From: Leifsonia sp. ALI-44-B
GTDB taxonomy: Bacteria; Actinomycetota; Actinomycetes; Actinomycetales; Microbacteriaceae
DNA length: 64,000 nt
Assembly (NCBI RefSeq): GCF_001984125.1
Contig: NZ_MTQL01000007.1
Location: forward strand, 1,758,138 to 1,822,137
Direction of reading: 5' to 3'
The position numbers and the translations under genes were made by a program. How positions within the stretch are numbered: position 1 is the stretch's first letter; each line of letters opens with the position of its first letter. Positions 28,660 through 37,665 of this stretch are shown piece after piece. A model generated the notes under the pieces. It saw nothing but the letters and a program-made list of their open reading frames with translations. It was not told the origin of the DNA and did not search any database.

Positions 28660-29439
28660 GTGACCGACATCGACGTGCGAACCGGTTCGGGCGCTGTCGA
28701 CCTCTCCGACGGGCGCACGCTGTCCCTCAACTGGGCCGCCGTCACCGACACCGGTCGCAAACGCCAGGTCAACCAAGACGCACTCATCGTCGAGCTGCCC
28801 GTCTTCGCCGTTGCCGACGGCATGGGTGGCCACGACGCCGGCGAGGTCGCGAGCGCGGCCGTCGTCGAACGCTTCCGCGGGCTGGTGGCAGAAGGCAAAC
28901 ACGTCGATCGCGAGACCATCGAAGAGGCTCTGCGCGACGCCGTCGAGGACATGTTCAACCAGGTCGGTCAGAGCGACCTCGGCACGGGCACGACCGTGAC
29001 CGGGCTCATGCTCGCCAGCACGCCGACCCCCGGCTGGACCGTGTTCAACATCGGCGACTCGCGGGTCTACCGGCTGCTGGGGGATGAGCTCATCCAGGTC
29101 ACGCTCGATCACTCGGTCGTGCAAGAACTTATCGCCATCGGCGCCATCACGCCCGACGAGGCTGAGACGCACCCGCACGGCAACGTCATCACGCGCGCGG
29201 TGGGTTTCACCGAAGACCCGGTTCCCGACTACACGGATGTCCCGGCCACCTCGGGCGCGCGCTGGCTCGTCTGTTCCGACGGGCTCACGAAAGAGCTGAC
29301 CGACTACGGTCTGCAGCATTTCCTCATGCGCGCCGAATCGCCGAAAGAGGCTGTCGAACTCATGGTCACGGCCGCACTCGACAACGGCGGCCGTGACAAC
29401 GTGTCGGCCATCGTCCTCGACGAGCTCATCACGCCGTAG
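28660..29439 (+). CDS. PP2C-family protein serine/threonine phosphatase
   Basis: Mn/Mg-dependent phosphatase of 259 residues made of the catalytic domain only. The metal-binding motifs are all present: NQDALIVE, FAVADGMGGHDAGE, GTGTTVTG, IGDSRVYRL, DHSVVQEL, VCSDGL and GGRDNVSAIV. It lacks the membrane helix and extracellular part of the PstP phosphatase that lies next to pknB, so it is a separate soluble enzyme. GTG 28660 has AAAGGA seven bases upstream. No kinase gene is nearby. Confidence 0.92.
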   Translation: MTDIDVRTGSGAVDLSDGRTLSLNWAAVTDTGRKRQVNQDALIVELPVFAVADGMGGHDAGEVASAAVVERFRGLVAEGKHVDRETIEEALRDAVEDMFNQVGQSDLGTGTTVTGLMLASTPTPGWTVFNIGDSRVYRLLGDELIQVTLDHSVVQELIAIGAITPDEAETHPHGNVITRAVGFTEDPVPDYTDVPATSGARWLVCSDGLTKELTDYGLQHFLMRAESPKEAVELMVTAALDNGGRDNVSAIVLDELITP

Positions 29440-29458
29440 CGAGCCGGGGGCCGAGCGC

Positions 29459-29530
29459 GACGCGCTGACTGCACGGCGCCGGGACGCGCTGACTGCACAG
29501 CGCCGCGACGCGCTGACTGCACAGCGCGGC
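29459..29530 (+). repeat. Three 24-base tandem copies after the PP2C gene
   Basis: GACGCGCTGACTGCAC plus eight more bases, repeated at 29459, 29483 and 29507 with at most two differences between copies. It lies in the 117-base spacer between the convergent PP2C and asparaginase genes. Near-identity points to a recent, possibly variable, array. Confidence 0.75.
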
Positions 29531-29556
29531 GTGCCGACCGGGCAACCGCTCGCCCG

Positions 29557-30564
29557 TTAGAGGCCGGGCGACACCTGGATCATGCCGACCGGCTGGCCGC
29601 CGCCCAGAACCTCGAGGTGCAGCTGCGGCAGCAGGTCGTCGACGTCGTTCTGGCTGAGCGCGCCCGCATCGGTCAGCAGTCGCAGGGCCACGACCGTGGC
29701 CGCGCGTAGGCTGCCGTCGAGAATCTTCGCCGCGACCGTGGTGCCGTCGGGGGCCGCCATGACCATGACGCCCTCGGCGCCGAGCTTCGCCAGCACACCC
29801 AGGCGGTCGATGACGAGCGTGTTGTCACGGCCGACCCCGTCGAGCGCCCAGCCATCCGCCAACACGGCCTGCGTCAAGATGCCAGCGTTGCGGTACAGCG
29901 CGAAGGGTGAGGTGGGCGAGGAGGTGCGCACACGGCCGATGCCGCGCGCGAGACCCGCGAGACTGATGGCGTGCACGGGCGCCCCGCATCCGTCGACCGC
30001 CGTGGCCTGCGGCTTCTCGCCCGTGAAACGCTCGATCACGTCGAGGATGGCGCGCTGCAACGGGTGGTCCACGTCGAGGTAGGTATCGATGGGCCACCCA
30101 TTGGTGGCGCACGCGAGCAGCATGGCGGCGTGTTTGCCCGAGCAGTTCATGTAGACGGGGGAGGGGCCGCTGCCGTCGCGCACCAGCTCGTCGCGCGCTG
30201 CCCGGTCGGCCGGCCAATCGGCGGGGCACTGCAGCGCATCTTCGGTGAGACCGGCCTGGGCCAGGATGCTGCGCACCACCGATACGTGGCGCTGCGTGCC
30301 CGCATGGCTCGCCGTCGCCAGCACGGCGGCCGCACCGCGCAGGCCCACCCCCGCGTTCATGACGGCGATGGCCTGGAACGGCTTGAGGGTGGAGCGCGGG
30401 ATCACGGGCGCCTGCGGTTCGCCGATCTCGCGGATGACGTCGGCGTGCTGGTCGATGACGATCGCCGAACCCAGGTGCCGCGACTCGACGAAGCCGTTGC
30501 GCACGACCACCGCGAGCTCTCGGGCGGAGGATGCGGGGAAGGTTTCTGCGGTGATCTCTGACAC
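29557..30564 (-). CDS. Asparaginase II family protein
   Basis: 335 residues of the asparaginase_II family, first described in Rhizobium and unrelated in fold to the usual L-asparaginases. Conserved stretches include RSTLKPFQAIAVM, ASHAGTQRHV, the MNCSGKHAAMLL motif with its probable catalytic Ser and Lys, and VDGCGAPVHAISLAGLARG. Likely hydrolyses asparagine to aspartate and ammonia. GTG 30564 has GGAGAA eight bases upstream; the longer frame adds only an unconserved basic stretch. Confidence 0.9.
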   Translation of the reverse strand: MSEITAETFPASSARELAVVVRNGFVESRHLGSAIVIDQHADVIREIGEPQAPVIPRSTLKPFQAIAVMNAGVGLRGAAAVLATASHAGTQRHVSVVRSILAQAGLTEDALQCPADWPADRAARDELVRDGSGPSPVYMNCSGKHAAMLLACATNGWPIDTYLDVDHPLQRAILDVIERFTGEKPQATAVDGCGAPVHAISLAGLARGIGRVRTSSPTSPFALYRNAGILTQAVLADGWALDGVGRDNTLVIDRLGVLAKLGAEGVMVMAAPDGTTVAAKILDGSLRAATVVALRLLTDAGALSQNDVDDLLPQLHLEVLGGGQPVGMIQVSPGL

Positions 30565-30659
30565 GTGTTGGTTCTCCGTTTTTCTGCGGCGCCCGACGCT
30601 CCGCCGCAACAAGCGTAGCGGGCCGGGCGCACGCGCGCTGAGCGTGGCAGACTGGGGGA

Positions 30660-31136
30660 ATGACCGGTCCCGAGCATGTGTACACGATCAGCGCCGAGTG
30701 GACGGGTAACACCGGAACGGGCACGTCGAGCTATCGCGAGTACAGCCGCGACCTCACGGTGCGCGCCTCGGGAAAACCCGACATCCTGGGCTCTGCCGAC
30801 GTCCCCTTCCGCGGCGATCCGGCACGCTGGAACCCCGAAGAGCTGCTGCTCGCAGCCCTCGCGCAATGCCACATGCTGTCCTACCTCTACGTCGTCACGA
30901 CGGTCGGCGTCGTCGTCACCGACTACCGTGACGAAGCCCTCGGCACGATGGTCGAAGACGGTCAGGCCGGTGGCGAATTCACGCAGGTCATGCTGCGTCC
31001 CGTGGTGACGGTGGCCGACGCATCCATGGTGGATGCCGCGCGCACGGCGCACAAGCGCGCCTCAGAACTCTGCTTCATCGCGCGTTCGATGAACTTCCCC
31101 GTGCTGCACGAACCCGAGATCCGCGTCGCGTCCTAG
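30660..31136 (+). CDS. OsmC/Ohr family protein
   Basis: 158 residues of the OsmC-like peroxiredoxin fold. The two redox Cys are in LAQCHMLSYLY and SELCFIARS, and the PEELLLAALAQC stretch is typical. Family members reduce organic hydroperoxides; the closer subfamily (OsmC, Ohr or YhfA-like) cannot be settled here. ATG is preceded by GGGGGA. Divergent from the asparaginase gene and convergent with plsC. Confidence 0.9.
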   Translation: MTGPEHVYTISAEWTGNTGTGTSSYREYSRDLTVRASGKPDILGSADVPFRGDPARWNPEELLLAALAQCHMLSYLYVVTTVGVVVTDYRDEALGTMVEDGQAGGEFTQVMLRPVVTVADASMVDAARTAHKRASELCFIARSMNFPVLHEPEIRVAS

Positions 31137-31154
31137 GGGCCTGTTCCGCGCGGG

Positions 31155-31919
31155 CTAGAACCGCTCGCGTCGCAGGATGTTGCGCTTGAACTTCTCCATG
31201 GCGTCGGCCGGGGGAGACTCGTTATAGGCGTGTGCCAGCTCCTGGCCCGTCAGGGCGTGGATGGCGGCCATGATCTCGTCGGTCGCGGCTCGTCTCGCGC
31301 GTCCGCTCGTCGCGGGCCCGTGGTGCGACACGTCAATGGGCTCGCCGAAGATGACACTCACCTTCTTGAGCTTCGGCATCTTGGTGCCGACAGGCATGAG
31401 TTCGTCGGTGCCGATGAGACCGACGGGGACGACGGGGGCACCGGTCGAGAGCGCGAGCCAGGCGACACCCGTGCGGCCGCGGTATAGCCGGCCGTCGAGC
31501 GAGCGCGTGCCCTCGGGGTAGATAGCGAAGGCGCTCTCGGATTCGAGGATCTTCTTGCCCTCGTCGAGCGCCTCCTGGGCGGCCGCTCCCGCACCTCGGC
31601 GCACGGCGACGGCGCCGATGGACTCGAAGAAGACTCGAGACATCCACCCCTTTGCCCCGGTGCCCTCGAAATAGGTCGACTTGGCCAGGAACTGCACGCG
31701 CCGCGGCGTGACGACGGGGATGGCGATGCTGTCGATGAACGACTGGTGGTTGCTGGCCAGGATCACCCGACCGGTGCGCGGCACGTTCTTGCGCCCCACG
31801 ACTTTCGGGCGGTAGATGAGGCGCGCGATGGGCATGAGCACGAGGCGCCCGAGCGCATAGACGGGGCCCGACGACGACGCGACATCGGCGGTTTCTCGTG
31901 TTTCTTCCTCGGCTGGCAC
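31155..31919 (-). CDS. plsC: 1-acyl-sn-glycerol-3-phosphate acyltransferase
   Basis: Membrane-associated enzyme adding the second acyl chain in phospholipid synthesis. 254 residues with the NHX4D box in SNHQSFIDSIAI and the EGTR box in IYPEGTRSLDG, plus the VPVGLIGTDELMP segment. A C-terminal basic region (EKFKRNILRRERF) probably contacts the membrane. The start GTG 31919 follows a -10 box TAGCCT by seven bases; the upstream open frame is a shadow. Confidence 0.9.
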   Translation of the reverse strand: MPAEEETRETADVASSSGPVYALGRLVLMPIARLIYRPKVVGRKNVPRTGRVILASNHQSFIDSIAIPVVTPRRVQFLAKSTYFEGTGAKGWMSRVFFESIGAVAVRRGAGAAAQEALDEGKKILESESAFAIYPEGTRSLDGRLYRGRTGVAWLALSTGAPVVPVGLIGTDELMPVGTKMPKLKKVSVIFGEPIDVSHHGPATSGRARRAATDEIMAAIHALTGQELAHAYNESPPADAMEKFKRNILRRERF

Positions 31920-31926
31920 GCAGATG

Positions 31927-31932
31927 AGGCTA
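31927..31932 (-). promoter_or_regulatory. -10 box of plsC, leaderless
   Basis: TAGCCT on the minus strand with TG just before it (extended -10), seven bases from the GTG start. Confidence 0.5.
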
Positions 31933-32080
31933 CAGGGCAAGACATTCCACGGCCGGAATGGTCCGGTCGTCAGCGTGTTGCCCACCAGGCGGCATGGATG
32001 ATCTGAGCCCGATCGCGTGCGGCAATACACACTTTCGTCGGGCAGACTGGTCCCATTCCCCTTCAACGAAAGTGATCGTC

Positions 32081-33058
32081 GTGCAGAAACGTGTTCCCGC
32101 GCTGTTGGCCGCTGCCGCAGCATCCGCCCTGCTGTTGAGCGCATGTTCGGGCGGCGCCAGCCCCACCAGCACGCCGTCGGCCTCGTCGAGCGCCGCGGCC
32201 ACCGCGTCGCCCTGCAAGGACACGCCGTCGGGCAGCGAAGTCGAATCGGTCAAGGTTTCGGGCAACCTGGGCGAGGCGCCCACGGTCGAGATCCCCGCGC
32301 CGCTGGCCATCGACGCCACGCAGCGCACCCTGGCGATCACGGGCACGGGTGACGAGACGAAGACGGGCGACACCGTCGAGGTGTCGATCACCATGTACAA
32401 CGCCCAGACGGGTGCCGAAGTCGCGCCCATGCAGAAGGCCGCCGCCACGGTCGACGACACGCAGTTCCTGCCCGGCTTCGTGCGCGCCATCGAGTGCGTT
32501 CCGGTCGGCTCGCGCGTGGTCGCCCTGGTCGACTCGGCCGACGCCTTCGGCACGACCGGCTCGAGCGACAGTGCCGTCAAGGCCGGTGAAGACGTCGTCA
32601 TCGTGGCCGACATCCTGAGCATCACCCCCGACCGCGCCACGGGAGAACCGCAGCCCGAGGTCGAGGGCATGCCCAAGGTCACGCTCGACGACGACGGTCG
32701 CCCCACCGTCACGATCCCCGACACCGAGGCGCCGAAAGACCTGAAGCTCGCCGTGCTGAAGCAGGGCGACGGTGAAGAGGTGCAAGAGGGCGACACGGTC
32801 TCTGTGCAATACCAGGGCACCAACTGGACCACCGGCAAGGTGTTCGACGAGAGCTGGGGCAAGCAGATCGCGTCGTTCCAGACCACGGGCGTCGTGAAGG
32901 GCTTCTCGCAAGCCCTCGTGGGCCAAAAGGTCGGCTCGCAGGTCATCGTCGTCATCCCGCCGGCGCTCGGTTACGGTGATGCCGGCCAGCCCAGCGCGGG
33001 CATCGGCGGCACCGACGACCTCGTCTTCGTGATCGACATCCTGCAGACCTCGCGCTAA
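32081..33058 (+). CDS. FKBP-type peptidyl-prolyl isomerase lipoprotein with two FKBP-like domains
   Basis: Product of 325 residues: signal peptide with lipobox LLLSAC, a Ser/Thr/Ala linker to about residue 50, then an FKBP-like domain that has lost most active-site residues ([16 protein letters not shown] to VVIVADI), and a complete C-terminal FKBP domain from about 225 ([46 protein letters not shown]). It should help proteins fold outside the membrane. GTG 32081 is preferred because GAAAGTGAT lies upstream; GTG 32072 is possible. A strong hairpin follows the gene. Confidence 0.9.
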   Translation: MQKRVPALLAAAAASALLLSACSGGASPTSTPSASSSAAATASPCKDTPSGSEVESVKVSGNLGEAPTVEIPAPLAIDATQRTLAITGTGDETKTGDTVEVSITMYNAQTGAEVAPMQKAAATVDDTQFLPGFVRAIECVPVGSRVVALVDSADAFGTTGSSDSAVKAGEDVVIVADILSITPDRATGEPQPEVEGMPKVTLDDDGRPTVTIPDTEAPKDLKLAVLKQGDGEEVQEGDTVSVQYQGTNWTTGKVFDESWGKQIASFQTTGVVKGFSQALVGQKVGSQVIVVIPPALGYGDAGQPSAGIGGTDDLVFVIDILQTSR

Positions 33059-33087
33059 ACGGTTCTGCTGCCCGTTCTTGGCTGCTC

Positions 33088-33123
33088 GCGACGCCCCGGA
33101 TGCCGACAGGCCCGGGGCGTCGC
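33088..33123 (+). terminator. Terminator hairpin after the FKBP gene
   Basis: GCGACGCCCCGG (33088-33099) and CCGGGGCGTCGC (33112-33123) are perfect 12-base arms with a 12-base loop. Few T residues follow, as is common in this window. Confidence 0.7.
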
Positions 33124-33203
33124 CTCGTTCACGGGTTAGGGCCTGCCCGCTTCTCTGCGAGCGTCCACACCCGGGCAGAGGTCGTGCTTCCGGCCCGCCG
33201 GGC

Positions 33204-33209
33204 TAGGGT
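33204..33209 (+). promoter_or_regulatory. -10 box of dxr, leaderless
   Basis: TAGGGT ends seven bases before ATG 33217; no ribosome binding site is visible in between. Confidence 0.6.
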
Positions 33210-33216
33210 GGACAGC

Positions 33217-34311
33217 ATGCGACGCGTCATCATCCTCGGCAGCAGCGGTTCGATCGGCACCCAGGCGCTCGACGTCATACGAGCCAATCCCGAGAAGTTC
33301 GAGATCGTCGGCCTCGGCACGGGCACCAACGCCGCCGTGCTGGCCGAGCAGGCCGAGGCCTTCGGGGTCGAGCACACGGCGCTCGGGGCCGCCGAAGCCG
33401 AGCAATTGGTGCGGGATGTCGACGCCGACGTCGTCATCAACGGCATCACGGGTTCGATCGGCCTCGGCCCGACCCTCGCCACACTTCGCGCGGGAAAGCA
33501 GCTCGCGCTCGCCAACAAGGAATCCCTCATCGTCGGCGGCGACCTCGTGAAGCAGCTCGCCGCGCCTGGCCAGATCGTGCCCGTCGATTCAGAGCACTCG
33601 GCCATCGCCCAGGCCCTGCGCTCGGGCTCGGCGGCCGAGGTGCGACGACTCGTGCTCACGGCATCCGGTGGCCCCTTCCGCGGGCGCACGCGATCGTCGC
33701 TCGCCGATGTGACGCCTCAGGAAGCCCTCGCGCACCCCACCTGGGACATGGGGCTCATGGTCACCACGAACTCGTCGACCCTCGTCAATAAGGGCCTCGA
33801 AGTGATTGAGGCTCACCTTCTCTTCGACGTGGCCTACGAAGACATCGCCGTGACCGTGCATCCGCAATCGATCGTGCACTCGATGGTCGAGTTCGTGGAT
33901 GGTTCCACCATCGCCCAGGCCTCTCCGCCCGATATGCGTCTGCCCATCTCGCTCGGCCTGGACTGGCCCAACCGCGTCTCGGGCGTCGGCACGCCGCTCG
34001 ATTGGACGACGGCGCAGAGCTGGACGTTCGAACCGCTCGACGACGAGGCCTTCCCTGCCGTGTCGCTGGCCAAGAAGGTCGGGCGCGCCGGGGGGACCTA
34101 CCCAGCCGTCTTCAACGCGGCCAACGAACAGGCCGTGCTCGCGTTCCATGACGGGCGCATCGGCTATCTCGACATCCTCGACACGGTCAACCAGGTCGTC
34201 GACGAGCACGACGAGGTCGACACACTCACGCTCGAGTCCCTGGCCGCCGTCGAGATCGACGCCCGCCGGGCAGCGGATGCCGTCATCGCCCGCCGCAGCA
34301 CGCGCGGCTAA
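33217..34311 (+). CDS. dxr: 1-deoxy-D-xylulose 5-phosphate reductoisomerase
   Basis: Second step of the MEP isoprenoid pathway, giving methylerythritol phosphate with NADPH. 364 residues. NADPH motif [14 protein letters not shown] at the start, [10 protein letters not shown], metal site in [11 protein letters not shown], flexible loop [10 protein letters not shown], and HPTWDMGLM. The short distance from the -10 box sets ATG 33217; the open frame upstream is non-coding. Another MEP gene, ispG, is 6 kb downstream on the same strand. Confidence 0.96.
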   Translation: MRRVIILGSSGSIGTQALDVIRANPEKFEIVGLGTGTNAAVLAEQAEAFGVEHTALGAAEAEQLVRDVDADVVINGITGSIGLGPTLATLRAGKQLALANKESLIVGGDLVKQLAAPGQIVPVDSEHSAIAQALRSGSAAEVRRLVLTASGGPFRGRTRSSLADVTPQEALAHPTWDMGLMVTTNSSTLVNKGLEVIEAHLLFDVAYEDIAVTVHPQSIVHSMVEFVDGSTIAQASPPDMRLPISLGLDWPNRVSGVGTPLDWTTAQSWTFEPLDDEAFPAVSLAKKVGRAGGTYPAVFNAANEQAVLAFHDGRIGYLDILDTVNQVVDEHDEVDTLTLESLAAVEIDARRAADAVIARRSTRG

Positions 34312-34368
34312 CCCGAGCGTCGAGCGAGCGCTCGCGGAATCATCCCTTGGCAGGCCCGGCAGCGCAGC

Positions 34369-35919
34369 CTAGGACGCGTCCCAGCCGGCCTCTCGCAGCG
34401 CCTTGCGGGCTTCCTCGCGCGCCGAGTAAGGCGTGCGCACGCCGCGGATATCGCGGTAGTCCTGGTGCCCGGGACCGGCCCACAGGATTGCGTCGCCCTC
34501 GCGCGCCAGCGAGACGGCCTCGCGGATGGCGGCCTCGGGCGGCGACACCTCGTGGATGTCCCCGTCAGGCCTGGCCGCGCGAGCGCCCTCGACGAGCGTC
34601 GCGCGGATCGAGTCGGGATCTTCGAAGCGCGGGTGGTGATCGGTGATCACGAGGATGTCGCTGCCGAGCACGGCTTCCTTCGCCATGTCGTGGCGTTTGG
34701 TGGCGTCGCGGTCGCCGTCGGCACCGAAGACCATGATGACGCGGCCCGGGGTGACACGGCGCACGGCCGCGAGCGTCTTCGCGAAGGCATCCGGGCTGTG
34801 GCCGAAGTCGACATAGACGGTGGGGCCCGTGTCGCCTGACACGCGTTCAGTGCGGCCCGGCAGGTAGGCCTTCACGCCGCCATCCCGCGTGAGCGCTGCG
34901 TCGATATCGGCGAACGGGATGCCGCCCTCGACCATCATGGCGATCGCGAGTCCGGCGTTGGCCGCCATGTGCGCCCCGATCAGCGGGATGCGCGAGTGCA
35001 GCGTGCCGTGGGCCGCGTGCGTGAGCGAGAACTCGGTGTATTCGGGCTTCTCGTCGCCGATCGTGACGATCCAGTTCGCTTCGGTGTCGGGCAGCGACGT
35101 GATGGTCACGACGGGAATGCCGGCGCGTTTCACGAGCCCTTCGCCCCATGCGGTGTCGAGCGACACGACGCCGCGGCGGGCGCGGTCGGGCTGGAACAGG
35201 GCGACCTTCGCATCCATGTAGTCGTCGAAGTCGCGGTAGTCGTCGAAGTGGTCGTGACTCAGGTTGGTGAAAGCCGCGACGTCGAACATGATCCCGTCGA
35301 CGCGGTGGCGGCTGAGGGCCTGCGCGCTGACCTCGACGGCCACGGCCTGAACGCCCGACTCGCGCATGCGGGCGAGCAGAGCGTGCATTTCGCTCGACTC
35401 GGGCGTGGTGAGCCGCGACACGATGGTCAGGTCGCCGATGTGGCGTTCGGCCGTCGAGCTCAGGCCCGTGACGAGACCGACCTGCTGCAGGATGCCCTCG
35501 AGCAGGTGGGCGGTCGACGTCTTACCGTTGGTGCCCGTGATGGCGTAGAGCGTGGGCATATCGGCGCCGGTGTCATAGACCCAGGCCGAGATCATGCCGA
35601 GCACGACGCGGGGCGACTCGGTGATGAGGATGGGGAGACCCGCGTCTCGGGCCAACTCGGCGCCCGTGGCATCCGTCAAAATCGCGACGGCACCCTTGTC
35701 ACGCGCGTCGGCGGCGAAGGATGCTCCGTGCCTATTCGCACCCTGGATCGCGACGTAGACCTCACCCCGCTGCAGATCGTTGGTGGAGAGGGTGATGCCG
35801 TTGAGGCTGACCCCGTCGATGTCGCCCTCGACCCCGAGTCCGAAATGCGTCGCCAGATCGGCGAGGGATTTCACGGGCGGGTTGTCGGGCCGGAGTACCG
35901 GCGGCATACGCGATTCCAC
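34369..35919 (-). CDS. Mur ligase family protein, divergent MurE-like
   Basis: ATP-dependent amino acid ligase of 516 residues. The three Mur domains are visible: UDP-sugar binding N-terminus, central ATPase with P-loop GTNGKTS at 129-135 and EVSAQAL, and a C-terminal domain. Several MurE signatures are changed: the DNPR residues that read diaminopimelate are DHHPR at 427-431, and the GKGHE motif is GPGHQ at 482-486. It may add a residue other than diaminopimelate to UDP-MurNAc-dipeptide, or act elsewhere. It stands alone, far from any division cluster visible here. GTG 35919 has AAGGA nine bases upstream; ATG 35961 is possible. Confidence 0.85.
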   Translation of the reverse strand: MESRMPPVLRPDNPPVKSLADLATHFGLGVEGDIDGVSLNGITLSTNDLQRGEVYVAIQGANRHGASFAADARDKGAVAILTDATGAELARDAGLPILITESPRVVLGMISAWVYDTGADMPTLYAITGTNGKTSTAHLLEGILQQVGLVTGLSSTAERHIGDLTIVSRLTTPESSEMHALLARMRESGVQAVAVEVSAQALSRHRVDGIMFDVAAFTNLSHDHFDDYRDFDDYMDAKVALFQPDRARRGVVSLDTAWGEGLVKRAGIPVVTITSLPDTEANWIVTIGDEKPEYTEFSLTHAAHGTLHSRIPLIGAHMAANAGLAIAMMVEGGIPFADIDAALTRDGGVKAYLPGRTERVSGDTGPTVYVDFGHSPDAFAKTLAAVRRVTPGRVIMVFGADGDRDATKRHDMAKEAVLGSDILVITDHHPRFEDPDSIRATLVEGARAARPDGDIHEVSPPEAAIREAVSLAREGDAILWAGPGHQDYRDIRGVRTPYSAREEARKALREAGWDAS

Positions 35920-36018
35920 GGAGATTCGTCCTTCTTTCTCGCTTGCCTGGTGGGAAGCCATCCCATCGTCTCATAGCCCGCACAGCAACTTTCGAGCGCC
36001 GGGCGGTATCGTCGCAAG

Positions 36019-37563
36019 GTGGAATCGGCGCTTCTCTATGTTCTCGGTGTGCTCATCGTTCTGGTGGGCCTCATCGTGTCTATCGGCCTGCACGAAGTGG
36101 GGCACCTCGTGCCGGCCAAACTCTTCGGGGTCAAGGTCACGCAATACATGATCGGCTTCGGGCGCACGCTGTTCTCGCGGCGCCGGGGAGAGACCGAATA
36201 TGGCCTCAAGCTCATTCCCCTGGGCGGCTACATCTCGATGATCGGCATGTACCCGCCGTCGAAGACGGGTGGCGCCGCGCGCAACGCCACGACGAGCGTT
36301 TTCGAGGCCATGGTGCAAGAGGGCAGCGCGGTGAAGACGCGGCGCGACGCCCGGCAGGCCGAGGGTCAGGCAGCGGATGGCTCGGGCGACACGCTCGAGG
36401 GCGCCCCCGGGGCATCCGTGCCGATCGATCAGTCGCCGGATGCTCGCGTCGAGGTCGTCTCGGCGGGTGCCACCGACTTCCCGCCTCTCGACGAGGGGGA
36501 GCGGCGTCGCTTCTTCGGATCGATGGCAGAGGATGCCCGAGAGGCCAGCGCCGAGACGATCGGCGAGGGTGAAGACCACCGGGCCTTCTACCGCCTGCCG
36601 GTCTACAAACGCATCATCATCATGTTGGGCGGGCCCTTCATGAACCTCGTGCTGGCCTTCGTCTTCTTCGGCATCTCGCTCGTCGCGTTCGGGGCACCCG
36701 TGCAGACCACGACCCTGTCGATGGTGAGCGAGTGCGTGCTTCCTGCTGGGAGCACCAAGACGGCGTGCGATGCCTCCGACCCGCTCGCCCCGGGTGCCGC
36801 CGCCGGTCTCAAGCCGGGCGACACGATCGTGTCGATCGATGGAACACCCGTGTCGACGTGGGCCGAGTCGACCGAGATCATCCGACAGTCCTCCGGTGAC
36901 GCGCTCGACGTGGTCATCGAGCGCGGCGGTGCTGAGCAGAGCGTCACGCTCACGCCGCTGCTGACGAAGCGTTACGTCTACGACACCGCCAACCGTGTGA
37001 TCGAGAACGCCGACGGCTCACCGAAGACCGAAGAGGTCGGTTTCGTCGGCATCTCGTCGACGCAAGAGGTGCAGCAGCAGCCCGTCACGGCCACGGGCCC
37101 CATGGTGTGGCAGAGCGTCTCGGGCGTCGCCGACATCATCGTGCACCTGCCTCAGCGCATGGGCGATGTCCTGAACGCCGCGTTCGGGCCGGGCGAGCGC
37201 GACCCGAACGGCCCCATCAGCGTGGTCGGCGTCGGGCGCATCGCGGGCGAGGTGGCGGCGTCAGATCAGATCCCGTTCGTCTCGAAGGGGGCCTCGCTCT
37301 TCGCCGTGCTCGGGTCGCTCAACATCGCGCTCTTCGTCATCAACCTGGTGCCGCTCATGCCGCTCGACGGCGGGCACGTCGTCACGGCGCTGTGGGAAGG
37401 CATCCGCCGCTTCTTCGCCAAGCTGTTCGGGCGACCCGATCCGGGCCCGGTCGACGCGGCCAAGCTCATGCCGCTGACGTTCGTCGTCGTGATCTTCTTC
37501 ATGGCGATGAGTGCCATCCTCATCTATGCCGACATCGTGAAGCCCGCGAACCTCTTCGGCTAG
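36019..37563 (+). CDS. M50 family site-2 protease (RseP-like)
   Basis: Membrane metalloprotease that cuts other proteins inside the membrane. 514 residues: HEVGH zinc site at 25-29 in the first helix, an unusual insertion of about 95 residues (roughly 90-185, rich in Ala, Asp, Glu and Gly) before the second helix, a PDZ domain with AAGLKPGDTIVSIDGTPV, and the third zinc ligand in PLMPLDGGH near 448. Relatives cut anti-sigma factors or leftover signal peptides. Start GTG 36019, divergent from the MurE-like gene with 99 bases between. Confidence 0.92.
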   Translation: MESALLYVLGVLIVLVGLIVSIGLHEVGHLVPAKLFGVKVTQYMIGFGRTLFSRRRGETEYGLKLIPLGGYISMIGMYPPSKTGGAARNATTSVFEAMVQEGSAVKTRRDARQAEGQAADGSGDTLEGAPGASVPIDQSPDARVEVVSAGATDFPPLDEGERRRFFGSMAEDAREASAETIGEGEDHRAFYRLPVYKRIIIMLGGPFMNLVLAFVFFGISLVAFGAPVQTTTLSMVSECVLPAGSTKTACDASDPLAPGAAAGLKPGDTIVSIDGTPVSTWAESTEIIRQSSGDALDVVIERGGAEQSVTLTPLLTKRYVYDTANRVIENADGSPKTEEVGFVGISSTQEVQQQPVTATGPMVWQSVSGVADIIVHLPQRMGDVLNAAFGPGERDPNGPISVVGVGRIAGEVAASDQIPFVSKGASLFAVLGSLNIALFVINLVPLMPLDGGHVVTALWEGIRRFFAKLFGRPDPGPVDAAKLMPLTFVVVIFFMAMSAILIYADIVKPANLFG

Positions 37564-37653
37564 CTGTGCCCTCTGTGACGGCTGTACTCCCGGGGGAGTA
37601 GTGCCGATTCGGCGCTCGTTCGACGGGCCGATTCGCCCGGGATGCACGCCGGG

Positions 37654-37659
37654 TACGCT
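37654..37659 (+). promoter_or_regulatory. -10 box of the histidine kinase gene, leaderless
   Basis: TACGCT ends six bases before ATG 37666. Confidence 0.5.
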
Positions 37660-37665
37660 TCAGGA

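Noticed and set aside
29459..29530. Possible CRISPR or phage attachment site
   Set aside because: Copies are directly adjacent with no spacers, and no integrase or tRNA is near.
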